The position numbers and the translations under genes were made by a program. Below are positions 44,001-52,617 of a DNA stretch of 64,000 nucleotides, one piece after another. The notes beneath the pieces were generated by a model. The model had not been told where the DNA came from. It saw only the letters and a program-made list of their open reading frames with translations, and did no database searches. Each line of letters opens with the position of its first letter. Position 1 is the stretch's first letter. The stretch is taken from contig OZ245780.1 of assembly GCA_965227905.1 (NCBI GenBank), forward strand, positions 3,844,001 through 3,908,000, written 5' to 3'. The stretch is from CBDDHT01 sp965227905 (GTDB lineage Bacteria > Pseudomonadota > Alphaproteobacteria > Rhizobiales > Methyloligellaceae).

Positions 44001-44878
44001 TGCTCGAAGACCACGACAGCATCTTGCACACCGAAGCGCGACAAATAGGAGGACGCCGTTTCGCGGCGCCTGGCGCTTTCGAATGCCGATGTAATCGTTT
44101 TCGTAATATCGATTTGGCGCGAGCGCGCGAAGAGGCTGGCCTCAGGCTGGTCTTCGTTCGTGGCAATGACCGCATTGGCATCCGGATTGTCTTTGCCGGC
44201 GCCATCGGGAGGCACGCTGCCACGCAGGACGGTCGGCTCAGTCCGGCCGTCTGCAAATGTCAACGACAGGCCACCGTCGGCCGTATAGAAGAGAAGCAGT
44301 CGCGGCCCAATGAAATCGACACTTCCGGGAGCGATCGTGCCGCTGAAAAGCGCCCGGCCACTGAGGCCGATTGCCGCGAGAGGCGCCTGAGCAACGACGG
44401 CGCCGCTCTTATCGATCAGACGGACGTTTCTTAGCCTAAAGCGGACACCCGCACCTGCATCGGTTTTTTGCACGACCGCATCGTCGATCTCGACTGTAAC
44501 ATCGACCAGTTCGCGATTGATGGCTTCTTCGAGAATCGGGACCACAAAAGCGAACGATACCGGCCCCTGACTGAGGCGCCCATAAGCCAGGACAAAAAGC
44601 ACTGTTGTGACGACCAGGAGCCCGGCGAAAATCTCCACCGTGAAACCAAGCGAACGCTTCGACGCATGCTCGAGACTGAGTTGTACGGGTTGGGGCAGCT
44701 TGCGATAGATGTCGATGCTTTTGCCGGGGATCGCGACCAAACCACGCCCAGGCTCGGAGGAAGCAAATAATCTCCGCACACGCTGAAGCACAGCGCCAAA
44801 ACCGCCGGTGCGCTGCACAGGCGGGGCGACTTTCGACCGCCCTTGCCCACGGAGCGACTGGAAAAAGTCTCGCACCAT
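41063..44878 (-). CDS. Large AsmA/YhdP-like protein, DUF3971 and AsmA C-terminal type
   Basis: A protein of about 1271 residues with one N-terminal membrane helix (about residues 80-100, IFAGLLVVTTVLFVLAYGRL), so the bulk lies in the periplasm. The body is the repetitive beta architecture of YhdP/TamB/AsmA bridge proteins. Family marks are the DUF3971-like middle (EWVGERVPEGQVTGGSLNI) and the C-terminal AsmA block (FDQLRVPFEVGGGRFIV; GLNSALGSIPLIGNLFVGR; GITFAIQGTTERPLVRVNP). These proteins move phospholipid between membranes. ATG 44878 is the first Met; a GTG and a TTG lie just upstream. Confidence 0.85.
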   Translation of the reverse strand: MVRDFFQSLRGQGRSKVAPPVQRTGGFGAVLQRVRRLFASSEPGRGLVAIPGKSIDIYRKLPQPVQLSLEHASKRSLGFTVEIFAGLLVVTTVLFVLAYGRLSQGPVSFAFVVPILEEAINRELVDVTVEIDDAVVQKTDAGAGVRFRLRNVRLIDKSGAVVAQAPLAAIGLSGRALFSGTIAPGSVDFIGPRLLLFYTADGGLSLTFADGRTEPTVLRGSVPPDGAGKDNPDANAVIATNEDQPEASLFARSRQIDITKTITSAFESARRRETASSYLSRFGVQDAVVVFEQGGEQSYWQVPDFSIDLEHGDGRSVLLGEANIDAKSGPWNLQFKTEQSERQKSLTFTALVQDLVPNGLAEQFPNVEALKSLDMPIEGETSVELSSDGKIKGAEAKIKLAAGHIVVPWDLEHPMLIDEGDFHIRYQAEGERVELLPSVIQWGASKATIEGLFEPIASVGGAKTWGFRLQARDAVLAVEEFGLAPMRVDEWHAIGSVTPETGDMKLDRFVIKAGGASVELAGTVKDGEGSPAVRLSGRLSPMSIAIVKQFWPKFLASGAREWVGERVPEGQVTGGSLNINMPAGMIAGLVKGGDIPDDAMRLEMEMKALKIEYLPGMPALLSDHGRLRITGRAFKFDAPTARVVLPSGRQVAFANGRFAIDDLRPDPQQGKITFDTVGSAESMLELMDQPRLRYAQEVGIKPSDVSGKATGRVTIGMPLLRDLEFHHLTLNGEVQLTEAAANGVVEKVSLEKGTIDFSFNEKALDARGDVLVNGVPALMTWQRIFAAPEHQQPDIRVSAVLDDKSRDELGLDMKHILRGPVPVIVSVGHRPEGGKKISVQADLANADVILAHMGWRKRPGHRAVLKFDIGHDENDLPRLNNFNVKGEDIAIQGWIALGADNRPTAFSFPDLSFNIVTHVSVDGQLTEDNVWKVKAAGARYDGRQFFESLFSAGQLAEDQPALPEKGPGLELTARIGTMLGFFDTTVRDVKIDLKKRKGALEALTASGKLNGTAALAVRLQKEEGQGRVVLAESEDAGGAFRLVGFYPRIEGGQASIRIDMDRTGAGTKTGTLWARNFNILGDKVVSEVISKSQDDSVPGFSATDRARDPQRQNPDGRTRVYFDQLRVPFEVGGGRFIVHRSYINGPRLGATLRGGVDFASQEINLHGTYVPLYGLNSALGSIPLIGNLFVGRRGEGLLGITFAIQGTTERPLVRVNPVSIVAPGIFRQIFEFRGGPGNEQFQQRQQAPQSERARARARRQKEESSTAFPTN

Positions 44879-45135
44879 TACGTCACGGTCCAATGACACA
44901 GCCAAGCCCGGCTACTGCCGGCCCGCTGTGCGCCAACGGGTTCGATCTCTCACATGTCGCTTGGGAGAAACAACCAGTTGCTACCAAACACCGCCCCCGA
45001 TAGGTGGGCACAACCGGCTTAGCGATCATGGATTGCGACATTCCCCCATTGCTCTTAAGAAACCGATGACACATCAACGGCCTCTTTCGAATAATCGTGG
45101 GTACAGGCCAAAATCGACGAAAGGAAGGCGCAAAA

Positions 45136-45603
45136 ATGCTGGCGGAAGGCGATAAAGCCCCTGATTTTGAACTCGCAACGGACGGGAACGAACATATCAA
45201 GCTCAGCAAATTGAAGGGTGGCCCGGTGGTTATCTTTTTCTATCCCAAGGACGACACGAGCGGGTGCACCAAGGAAGCAATCGCGTTTTCGGGTTTAAAG
45301 AAGGATTTCGAGGCCGCTGGCGCCACGATCATCGGCATCTCACCCGATTCGGCCGCAAGCCATGATCGCTTCAAAGCCAAACATGATTTGACAGTGACCC
45401 TCGGAGCCGACCCGGACAAGACTGTCCTCAACGATTACGGGGTCTGGGTCGAGAAAAGCATGTACGGACGCAAATATATGGGTGTCGAACGCTCGACTTT
45501 TGTTATCGGCGCCGATGGGAAAATTACCAATATCTGGCGGAAAGTCCGCGTTCCGGGGCATGCGGAGAAAGTTCTGGATGCGGTCAAGGAACTCGCCGGC
45601 TAG
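45136..45603 (+). CDS. bcp: BCP/PrxQ-type peroxiredoxin lacking a resolving cysteine
   Basis: A 155-residue thiol peroxidase of the BCP/PrxQ family. The peroxidatic Cys44 sits in DDTSGCTKEA. Five residues later, where two-Cys BCPs carry the resolving Cys, there is Ile, and there is no other Cys in the protein, so it must be a one-Cys enzyme reduced by an external thiol. Other marks are FYPKDDTSG, GISPDSAASH and ERSTFVIGADG. ATG 45136 follows AAGGAAGG closely. It is divergent from the AsmA-like gene. Confidence 0.9.
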   Translation: MLAEGDKAPDFELATDGNEHIKLSKLKGGPVVIFFYPKDDTSGCTKEAIAFSGLKKDFEAAGATIIGISPDSAASHDRFKAKHDLTVTLGADPDKTVLNDYGVWVEKSMYGRKYMGVERSTFVIGADGKITNIWRKVRVPGHAEKVLDAVKELAG

Positions 45604-45895
45604 GCGTTGTTGACTGGACATGTCATCCGGCGCGGCAATCCGCCACCGATGTTGATTTCATGATAATGTCATAGAATAACCCTGGATTTCTGCCACAAAC
45701 AAAATGACAGGGTTTGTCTCAGATTGTATCGTGAGTCGTTGCAGCCGACTGTCTTGTTTCGATGTGTCATGAGTTGCGTACGGAGTGCGAACGCCTAGGC
45801 AATCGCAATGTCCCGTGGACTCACAGAATCGCTTTATGATGAGCCACTGTTGACGTGGTGATTACGGTGCGCGAGCCCCGGGGAGGTCGTGTTTC

Positions 45896-46498
45896 ATGTT
45901 TACAAGAAAGCCAGACCAAGATGTCAGGCGTGATCAGCCGCCACGACCGACGAATCCACAGAGGCGCCTGGAGACTGGTGGGACACCGCAAATGGCAAAT
46001 CCTTCACAGATGGCAATGGGATCCGGCGGGACAGCATTGTCTGTGATCGGCGACGATTTGACGATAACCGGCAATGTCGTATCGAAAGGCGAGGTACAGA
46101 TCGACGGCCTGGTCCAGGGCGATGTGCACTGCGGTACGTTGCTGGTTGGCGATCAGGCGCAGATCACGGGAAGTGTCTTCGCCGACGATGTCGTTGTACG
46201 CGGCCGTGTCCTCGGTTCGGTGCGCGGAACACGCGTAACGCTTCAAGACAGCTCGCATGTCGAGGGTGATATCTACCATCAGTCGCTGGCAATCGAGCAA
46301 GGCGCCTATTTCGAAGGCAAGTCGCGGCGAAGCGACGATCCTGCCATCACGCCCGAACAGGTTCAGGAAGCAACACGCGAATCTAGCCAGCCGCAACAGG
46401 CCGCGCCACAACAGAGCTATGCGCAGCAGCCAATCAGCCCGCAACCGCACGGCGGATATCAGCAACCGTCATCGAAGCCACCACGGGCCGCGGAATAG
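45896..46498 (+). CDS. Bactofilin-family polymer-forming cytoskeletal protein
   Basis: A 200-residue protein with a central bactofilin beta-helix (about residues 45-145). Turns repeat as SVIGDDLTITGNV, GEVQIDGLVQGDV, LLVGDQAQITGSVFADDVVVRGRVLGSV and SHVEGDIYHQSLAIEQGAYFEG. Disordered tails flank it (Pro/Arg-rich N-tail, Gln/Pro-rich C-tail). Bactofilins self-assemble and localise envelope-modifying enzymes. ATG 45896 has GGGGAGG nine bases upstream; Met33 (45992) is an alternative. The usual M23 peptidase partner is not adjacent. A large hairpin follows. Confidence 0.88.
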   Translation: MFTRKPDQDVRRDQPPRPTNPQRRLETGGTPQMANPSQMAMGSGGTALSVIGDDLTITGNVVSKGEVQIDGLVQGDVHCGTLLVGDQAQITGSVFADDVVVRGRVLGSVRGTRVTLQDSSHVEGDIYHQSLAIEQGAYFEGKSRRSDDPAITPEQVQEATRESSQPQQAAPQQSYAQQPISPQPHGGYQQPSSKPPRAAE

Positions 46499-46513
46499 AA
46501 GACACTTTTTCTT

Positions 46514-46611
46514 GAGAGTCCTGAAGCCGGCCCGCGCCCCCGGCCCAACCACCCAATAAGGGTACCCTCGGGGTGGTTGGCCCGGGGGCGCGGGCCGGCT
46601 TCAGGACTCTC
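46514..46611. repeat. 98-nt near-perfect inverted repeat between convergent genes
   Basis: Arms of 41 nt (46514-46554 and 46571-46611) are complementary at 40 of 41 positions around a 16-nt loop containing GGTACC. The stem is very GC-rich. It lies 16 bp after the bactofilin stop and 41 bp from the prfB stop, so it can act as a bidirectional terminator. Neither strand has a T-run right after the stem, so this is not a canonical intrinsic terminator. It may be a palindromic dispersed element instead. Confidence 0.85.
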
Positions 46612-46651
46612 ACACAAAGAACCAAAATCTCAATCAAGCGCTTCGCAAGCG

Positions 46652-47783
46652 TCAGCCAAGATCTTCGACCTCGTCGCCTTCATTGCCATGCACCTTCTGC
46701 GCAAGAGCCGCTTCGATAAAGGCATCAATATCGCCGTCGAGAATCGCCGATGGGTTTGAACTCTCGACACCTGTCCTCAGGTCCTTGACCATCTGATAGG
46801 GCTGGAGCACGTAGGAGCGGATCTGGTGCCCCCATCCAATATCGGTCTTGGCATCGGCCTGGGCCTGAGCCTCGTCTTCGCGGCGCTGTAATTCCGCTTC
46901 ATAGAGACGCGCCCGGAGCATGGCCCATGCGGTCGCGCGGTTCTTGTGTTGTGAGCGCTCATTCTGACACTGCACCACAATACCTGTCGGCATATGGGTG
47001 ATCCGAACCGCACTATCGGTCGTGTTCACGTGCTGACCGCCCGCACCGCTTGCGCGGTAGGTATCGATCCGAACATCCTTGTCTTCGATCTCGATTTCAA
47101 TCGAGTCATCGATCACCGGATAGATCCAGGCCGAGGCAAAACTGGTATGGCGGCGGGCATTCGAATCATAGGGTGAGATTCGCACCAGCCGATGGACACC
47201 CGATTCCGTCTTCAGCCAGCCATAAGCATTGCGCCCGCTGATCGACAGGCTTGCCGACTTGATACCGGCTTCCTCGCCCGCATTGTAGCCGATGGTCTCG
47301 ACCTTATAGCCTCGCGATTCAGCCCAGCGCACATACATGCGCATCAGCATCTGTGCCCAGTCCTGGCTTTCTGTGCCGCCCGCGCCGGCGTGGATCTCGA
47401 TATAACAATCATTGCTGTCGGCTTCGCCCGACAACAATGTCTCGACTTCTTTGGATTGGGCTTCGCGCTTGAGAACGGCCAGTGCTTTCTCGGCTTCTGC
47501 GACGACCTCCTCGTCGTCTTCGGCCTCACCGAGTTCGATCAGGTCGATATTGTCAGCGAGATCGCTTTCCATGCGCTGGAAGCCTTGCAATGACGCTTCC
47601 AACTCCTGGCGCTCGCGCATAACAGCCTGCGCCGCCGACTGATCGCTCCACAGATTTGGGTCTTCAGCCTGCGCGTTCAGTTCCGCGAGACGGCGTGTCG
47701 CACGATCCGGGTCAAAGATGCCTCCTCAGCAGTTCCAACGACTGCTTGATTTCATCGATGATAGACTGAGTTTCAGCGCGCAT
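46652..47783 (-). CDS. prfB: Peptide chain release factor 2, with programmed +1 frameshift
   Basis: RF2, which releases peptides at UGA and UAA. Frame one starts at ATG 47783, encodes 23 residues (MRAETQSIIDEIKQSLELLR...) and hits an in-frame TGA at 47714-47712. The preceding AGG AGG CAT CTT is the Shine-Dalgarno-like plus slippery CTT of known prfB sites. Reading resumes in the +1 frame at GAC 47713 (LDPDRATRRLAELN). The total is about 376 residues. The GGQ motif (SGAGGQHVNTTDSAVRITH) and the SPF-type anticodon region (RISPYDSNARRHTSF) are present. It is downstream of ponA on the same strand. Confidence 0.95.
47712..47726 (-). promoter_or_regulatory. prfB +1 frameshift signal
   Basis: On the minus strand the order is AGGAGG (47726-47721), CAT, CTT (47717-47715), TGA (47714-47712), then C. 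The internal AGGAGG pairs with 16S rRNA while CTT slips onto TTT/TTG, letting RF2 levels set the frameshift rate. This is the E. coli-type autoregulatory arrangement, with AGGAGGCAT where E. coli has AGGGGGTAT. Confidence 0.93.
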
Positions 47784-47875
47784 GGCGATCTCTTGACAGT
47801 TGAAGCATGGGCTTCATTCGGTGAGCCGTGGTTGATGTGATCCGCGGAAGGAAGGTTTAGCCGGCCTTGTACAAG

Positions 47876-50464
47876 CTAGTAAAGGCCGCGCGTAAGCACA
47901 TCGCTGGAATCCGGACCAGAGAACCAGGAGTCTGAAGGTCGTGGTTCCGGTGTGTTTGCCGGTGTCGGCTGCGGCACCTGGGTCTCGTTCTGGATTGCCG
48001 CATAGTAGCCAGCGGGCTGAGAGCCAGGCTTGAATGCTTCAAGAATAGCCTTTGGATCGCCCGACTGCGCCCGCATGCCCGTGGACGAGTTGATCCGGAT
48101 CATCTGGATACCGGGCGGAATCCGAAATGGGATTGCCGGCTTTTCCTTGAGAGCCATCTTCATGAAATCACGAAAGATCGGCGATGCAAGACCGCCACCG
48201 GTTTCACCCTTGCCCATTGGTTTCGGTGAATCGAATCCAACAAAAACACCGACGACCAGGTCCGGTGAAAAGCCAACGAACCACGCGTCTTTCTCTTCAT
48301 TGGTTGTGCCGGTCTTACCGGCCAGCGGCTTGCCGACAGCCTTCACTCTGGTTGCCGTTCCGCGCTGGACCACACCTTCCATCATAGATGTAATCTGATA
48401 GGCGCTGTGCGGATCCACGACTTGCTGCCGATCATCCTCAAGAAACGGCTCCTCTTGGGCATCCCACGTCCGTGCTCTGCATTCGGCGCATTCGCGAGCG
48501 TCGTGACGCCAGATCGTGCGCCCATACCGATCCTGGATTCGGTCGATCAGTGTTGCCTGCACCTTCTTGCCGCCGTTCGCAATCATGGCGTAGCTCGTCG
48601 TCATCCGCATGAGTGTCGTCTCGCCGGCGCCAAGCGACATGGACAGCAATGGCAGCAGATTGTCATAGACACCGAACCGCCGTGCATATTCGGCGATCAG
48701 CGGCATACCCATATCCTGGGCAAGGCGCACTGTCATCAGATTGCGCGAGCGCTCGATGCCGACGCGCAAGGTCGACGGACCGGCGAATTTGCCGCCATAG
48801 TTTTTTGGCTGGTAGAGCGGCAGGCCAGGGCCCTGCTCAATCGATATCGGCGCATCGAGCACTACGCTTGCCGGCGTATAGCCATTGTCCAGCGCCGTGA
48901 CATAGACAATCGGCTTAAAGGATGAACCGGGTTGACGACGGGCCTGCACAGCACGGTTGAATTCGCTCTCGGCAAAACTGAAACCGCCGACCATGGCCAT
49001 GACGCGACCCGTATGCGGATCCATCGCAACCAATGCGCCATCGACCTTGGGGATCTGCATGAGTCGCCACTCATTGGCAACGACCGCACCAGTTTCCTTA
49101 TCGAGCCGTGGAGCCACATAGACAACATCACCCACCGCAAGGCGGGCCGTGACAGTCTTCGGCGCCTTTCCTTTTCGTTTCGGCTTGCCGTTGTTGTATT
49201 TGCCTCGATAGGGACCGGCCCATTTCACTTCGGACAGCGGAATGACACCCTGATCACGTGCGCGCTCGAGTTTGCCTGACGAAGCCCGTTTCGGTTGAAG
49301 CCCAATGACCGCCTGCTCGGCAGTCGCATCAAGCACAACGGCAAGACGCCATGGATCGATATCGCTGAGGGCGCTTATCTTGCCAAGCTCGACGCCCCAA
49401 TCTCCACTGACCTGGATCTTCTGAACCGCACCACGCCAGCCATAACGCCTGTCATAGGATACCAGGCCGTCCACCAGCGCCTTGCGCGCCTGGCGCTGCA
49501 TCTTTGGATCAAGAGTCGAGCGCACCGACAATCCGCCGGTGTACAGCTTGTTCTCGCCATACATGTCCAGGAGTTGGCGGCGCACTTCCTCGCCGAAGAA
49601 CTCGGCCGCAAAGATATGGGCTCCGAACGGGCGCGGATCGACGTTAAGCGGTTGGGCTTTGGCCTGCTCGGCCTCTTCGGACGTCGCATGGCCATTCTCG
49701 ACCATACGATCGATCACCCAGTTGCGCCGGGTAATGGCCCGCTTGGTCTTTCGGAACGGATGGTAGTTGTTGGGCGCCTTCGGCAAGGCTGCAAGATAAG
49801 CCACATCGGCAAGCGTCAGCTCACCGAGGGATTTGTCCCAGTAATTCAGTGCTGCCGCTGCAACACCATAGGATTTGAGCCCGAGATAGATCTCATTCAG
49901 ATAGAGTTCGAGGATCTGTTCCTTGGTGAAAGCACGCTCGATTCGAATCGCGAGGATGGCTTCTTTGATCTTGCGAGAGAAGGTCACGTCGCTCGACAAC
50001 AGAAAGTTCTTGGCGACCTGCTGGGTAATTGTCGAAGCACCGACGAGCCGCCGTCCCTTGCCGAGATTGTCGACGTTTTTCAGCATCGCCCGAATGATGC
50101 CTTGGATATCGAGGCCGCTGTGCTGGTAGAAATTCTTGTCTTCAGCAGACAGGAATGCCTGCAGCAAGCGTTCCGGAATCGCATTGAGCGGCACGTAAAT
50201 GCGCCGTTCTTTCGCGAATTCGGCGATCAGGCTGCCATTACCGGCGTGCACGCGCGTCATGACAGGCGGCTCGTACTTGGCGAGCACTTCATAGTCGGGA
50301 AGATCCTTGGAGATATCCCACAGGATGTAACCGACTACCGCAGACGCAGCGACGAAAACGATCATCCCGGCAGCAAACAAAAATCCCAGAAAACGCAGCA
50401 TCAAACTGCTACGCCGTCTCCGCTTGCGTTGCTCCGGAGGTTTGATAGGTGCTGTAATGTCCAT
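47876..50464 (-). CDS. ponA: Penicillin-binding protein 1A (class A glycosyltransferase/transpeptidase)
   Basis: An 862-residue bifunctional peptidoglycan synthase. The N-terminal basic cytoplasmic stretch RKRRRRSS is followed by one membrane helix (about 24-48). The glycosyltransferase domain has AEDKNFYQHSGLD, GASTITQQVAKNF and RKIKEA. An OB-like insertion follows. The transpeptidase has SSFKP (Ser near 515), a SYAMIANGG region, and AGKTGTTNEEKDAWF (KTG near 718). A short Pro-rich tail ends the protein. It lies between the amidase and prfB, the usual alphaproteobacterial order. Confidence 0.95.
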   Translation of the reverse strand: MDITAPIKPPEQRKRRRRSSLMLRFLGFLFAAGMIVFVAASAVVGYILWDISKDLPDYEVLAKYEPPVMTRVHAGNGSLIAEFAKERRIYVPLNAIPERLLQAFLSAEDKNFYQHSGLDIQGIIRAMLKNVDNLGKGRRLVGASTITQQVAKNFLLSSDVTFSRKIKEAILAIRIERAFTKEQILELYLNEIYLGLKSYGVAAAALNYWDKSLGELTLADVAYLAALPKAPNNYHPFRKTKRAITRRNWVIDRMVENGHATSEEAEQAKAQPLNVDPRPFGAHIFAAEFFGEEVRRQLLDMYGENKLYTGGLSVRSTLDPKMQRQARKALVDGLVSYDRRYGWRGAVQKIQVSGDWGVELGKISALSDIDPWRLAVVLDATAEQAVIGLQPKRASSGKLERARDQGVIPLSEVKWAGPYRGKYNNGKPKRKGKAPKTVTARLAVGDVVYVAPRLDKETGAVVANEWRLMQIPKVDGALVAMDPHTGRVMAMVGGFSFAESEFNRAVQARRQPGSSFKPIVYVTALDNGYTPASVVLDAPISIEQGPGLPLYQPKNYGGKFAGPSTLRVGIERSRNLMTVRLAQDMGMPLIAEYARRFGVYDNLLPLLSMSLGAGETTLMRMTTSYAMIANGGKKVQATLIDRIQDRYGRTIWRHDARECAECRARTWDAQEEPFLEDDRQQVVDPHSAYQITSMMEGVVQRGTATRVKAVGKPLAGKTGTTNEEKDAWFVGFSPDLVVGVFVGFDSPKPMGKGETGGGLASPIFRDFMKMALKEKPAIPFRIPPGIQMIRINSSTGMRAQSGDPKAILEAFKPGSQPAGYYAAIQNETQVPQPTPANTPEPRPSDSWFSGPDSSDVLTRGLY

Positions 50465-50613
50465 GTGTGTTGGCTTATTTCAGCCTTCCCCAACCCAAAT
50501 CGCTCTATATCGGACGTGAATCCCGGACCTTGTGCCACACTAGCAAACAATGTGGCAACAAAAGGCAGAGCATTGTTTTTCAGCCAAGAAAAGGCCGCTG
50601 ATTACCTGTTCTA

Positions 50614-51891
50614 CTACGGTCGATGGGCGGCGATCTGTCGCGACAGGAACTTGTCGACCGACTTCACAACGGCATTACTGACGCGATTTCGCCAGTCCTT
50701 GGACTGCAGGCGTTTCTGATCGTCCGGATTCGTCAGATAGCCAAGTTCGAACAGAACGGACGGCACGTCCGGTGCCTTAAGCACCGCAAATCCGGCGAAT
50801 CGATGCGGTTTCTTGTTGAGTGTTGCTACGCCTTTGAGATTCTTCAAAAGCATGCCGGCAAACGTGATCGAGTGATTCTTTGTCTCGCGCTGAGCCAGAT
50901 CGATCAGAATGCTGGTGACTTCGCTCGATTGGCCGGGCAATTCCACGCCGGCAATGATATCCGCGCGGTTTTCCTTCGCCGCCAGCGCTTTCGCTTCCTC
51001 GTCCGACGCTCTTTCTGACAATGTATAAACAGTGGCACCGCTGACATCTTTGCCGTTTCGCCCCGGCAACGCATCCGCGTGCAAGGAGATGAAAAGATCT
51101 CCCTCCTTGTGTCGGCCAAACTCAACCCGGTCGCGCAGGGGCATGTAGGTGTCGATTGTACGCGTCAGGATCGCATTGTAGCGGCCGGTGGCGGCCAACT
51201 TCTTCCGCAACATCTTGGCAAAGGCAAAAACGATGTCTTTTTCTTTGATTCCGGATTTTGTGACAGCGCCCGGATCGATTCCACCATGACCTGGATCGAT
51301 GATTACAACCGGCTTTGTAGACCCCGATTTTTTCTTCGTTCCAGGCATTCGCAACACCGCTTTTGGAAGCGTTTGCGTCTTGCCTTTGGCGGCAACAGGT
51401 GCATTCACCGTGCGTTTCTTGCGCAGATTCGCAACGAACGTCTTGCGATCTGTCCGGATAATATCGACCACCAACCGCGCCGGCTGCTTGCCGACCGCTC
51501 TCAAAACGAACGACTTGTCCACAATCACCGGCGACTTGACGTCGATCACAATTCTCGACTGGCCTGGCGCCACCAGACCATAGCGAAATCCTTTGACCAA
51601 TCCCCGCCCGCGCCGACCAAGTCCTGCAGGCAGTTTAAACTTAACATTGGGGAGGTCGATGATCACACGATAGGGATTATCGAGCGTAAACGCCCGAAAT
51701 TTAACCTTTTTTGATAGGTCGGCAACAAATCGCGTTCGCAGCTGGTCGCCGCCGATCCTGGCGTCTTTCGCAACGGTTCCTGCAGCCGAAGACGGCCCGG
51801 CCAGCCCGCCAGCGCTCAATAAAACAGCAATAAGCACGCCGACAAAGAAACCAGACCAGGAACGGTCTTGCCCCTCCGAATCGCTTTTCAT
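50614..51891 (-). CDS. amiC: N-acetylmuramoyl-L-alanine amidase, AmiC-type (AMIN plus Amidase_3)
   Basis: A 425-residue periplasmic cell-wall amidase. It has a signal sequence (LIAVLLSAGGLAGPSSA), an AMIN domain (about residues 45-150, FRAFTLDNPYRVIIDLPNVKF) for envelope targeting, a basic linker, and a zinc amidase domain (about 192-420). Zinc ligands are in IIDPGHGGIDPGA, the following Glu helix, and FISLHADA; the catalytic Glu is in LFELGYLTNPDD. It cuts peptide stems from glycan for daughter-cell separation. It is divergent from rne across a 726-bp gap. Confidence 0.93.
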   Translation of the reverse strand: MKSDSEGQDRSWSGFFVGVLIAVLLSAGGLAGPSSAAGTVAKDARIGGDQLRTRFVADLSKKVKFRAFTLDNPYRVIIDLPNVKFKLPAGLGRRGRGLVKGFRYGLVAPGQSRIVIDVKSPVIVDKSFVLRAVGKQPARLVVDIIRTDRKTFVANLRKKRTVNAPVAAKGKTQTLPKAVLRMPGTKKKSGSTKPVVIIDPGHGGIDPGAVTKSGIKEKDIVFAFAKMLRKKLAATGRYNAILTRTIDTYMPLRDRVEFGRHKEGDLFISLHADALPGRNGKDVSGATVYTLSERASDEEAKALAAKENRADIIAGVELPGQSSEVTSILIDLAQRETKNHSITFAGMLLKNLKGVATLNKKPHRFAGFAVLKAPDVPSVLFELGYLTNPDDQKRLQSKDWRNRVSNAVVKSVDKFLSRQIAAHRP

Positions 51892-52617
51892 TCCTTGCCC
51901 CGAGTCATCGTCCCCGCTTCAGAAGGCTATGCAATCGCTCGAAAGACAATACGCCTAACCTTCTCCCACTTGCCAAGTATGCCCATCCTGGGCGCAATGA
52001 TAAAGCATCTTGAGTTAATCCATTATTGTGAACAGTTCGGGGCAGCGCGCCACGCGCACTTGCCAAGCCCACCAATCACCTCGTACAAAGAAGCCTTGTC
52101 GCCGTAACGAACCGTACAAGAGGCAAGAATAGCGGTCCGGTTCGGCCAAGGAGCGCAGCGATGACCGATCTCCGAGCCAATCATTTGGGGAATTCGGGTC
52201 AAAACGCGGCGCGGGCGACTTAAGACGGAGGCCGTCGGCCGGCGCGATATGCGGCCCTCGGTAAACGCTCCGTTCACAGAGTTTTCGCTTCCGGCCCTCC
52301 CTCTTTCCGGTGCCGGAGCTAGTTCAGAGATGCGGGCACAGTAACTGCCAAGGCGCCTTTGCGCGACGGCGGCATCTGTGCCGCAGATACCATCGGCCAA
52401 AGGGCCAATCGAATGGCAATGACCGGCGCACAGGTTTCATACCCGGTAAAAGCAGCGGAAAAGGCTGGCTACGGCCGGTATTCCTATTATCCGCGTTGCT
52501 TCGCAGCTACCGCTGGAGAGAGACATGCGCCCGTCTTTCACAAATGCAGGACGAACGATGGCACCCCTATGTTGACAGGGGCGACCCGTTCTATCGGCCT
52601 GCCGGAGAGTACAGAAC
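51892..52617. other. Long divergent control region and probable rne 5' leader
   Basis: A 726-bp gap between amiC and rne. It should hold both promoters and a long RNase E leader. Small hairpins are visible, for example GACGG-AGG-CCGTC at 52224-52236. Open frames here lack protein character. Long structured leaders are a known means of RNase E autoregulation in enterobacteria; whether this one acts so is inference. The rne ribosome site is GGAGAG about ten bases before ATG 52618. Confidence 0.5.

Noticed and set aside
49295..50719. 474-codon open frame on the plus strand
   Set aside because: It is antisense to ponA, whose motifs are intact on the minus strand; the translated product shows no domain.
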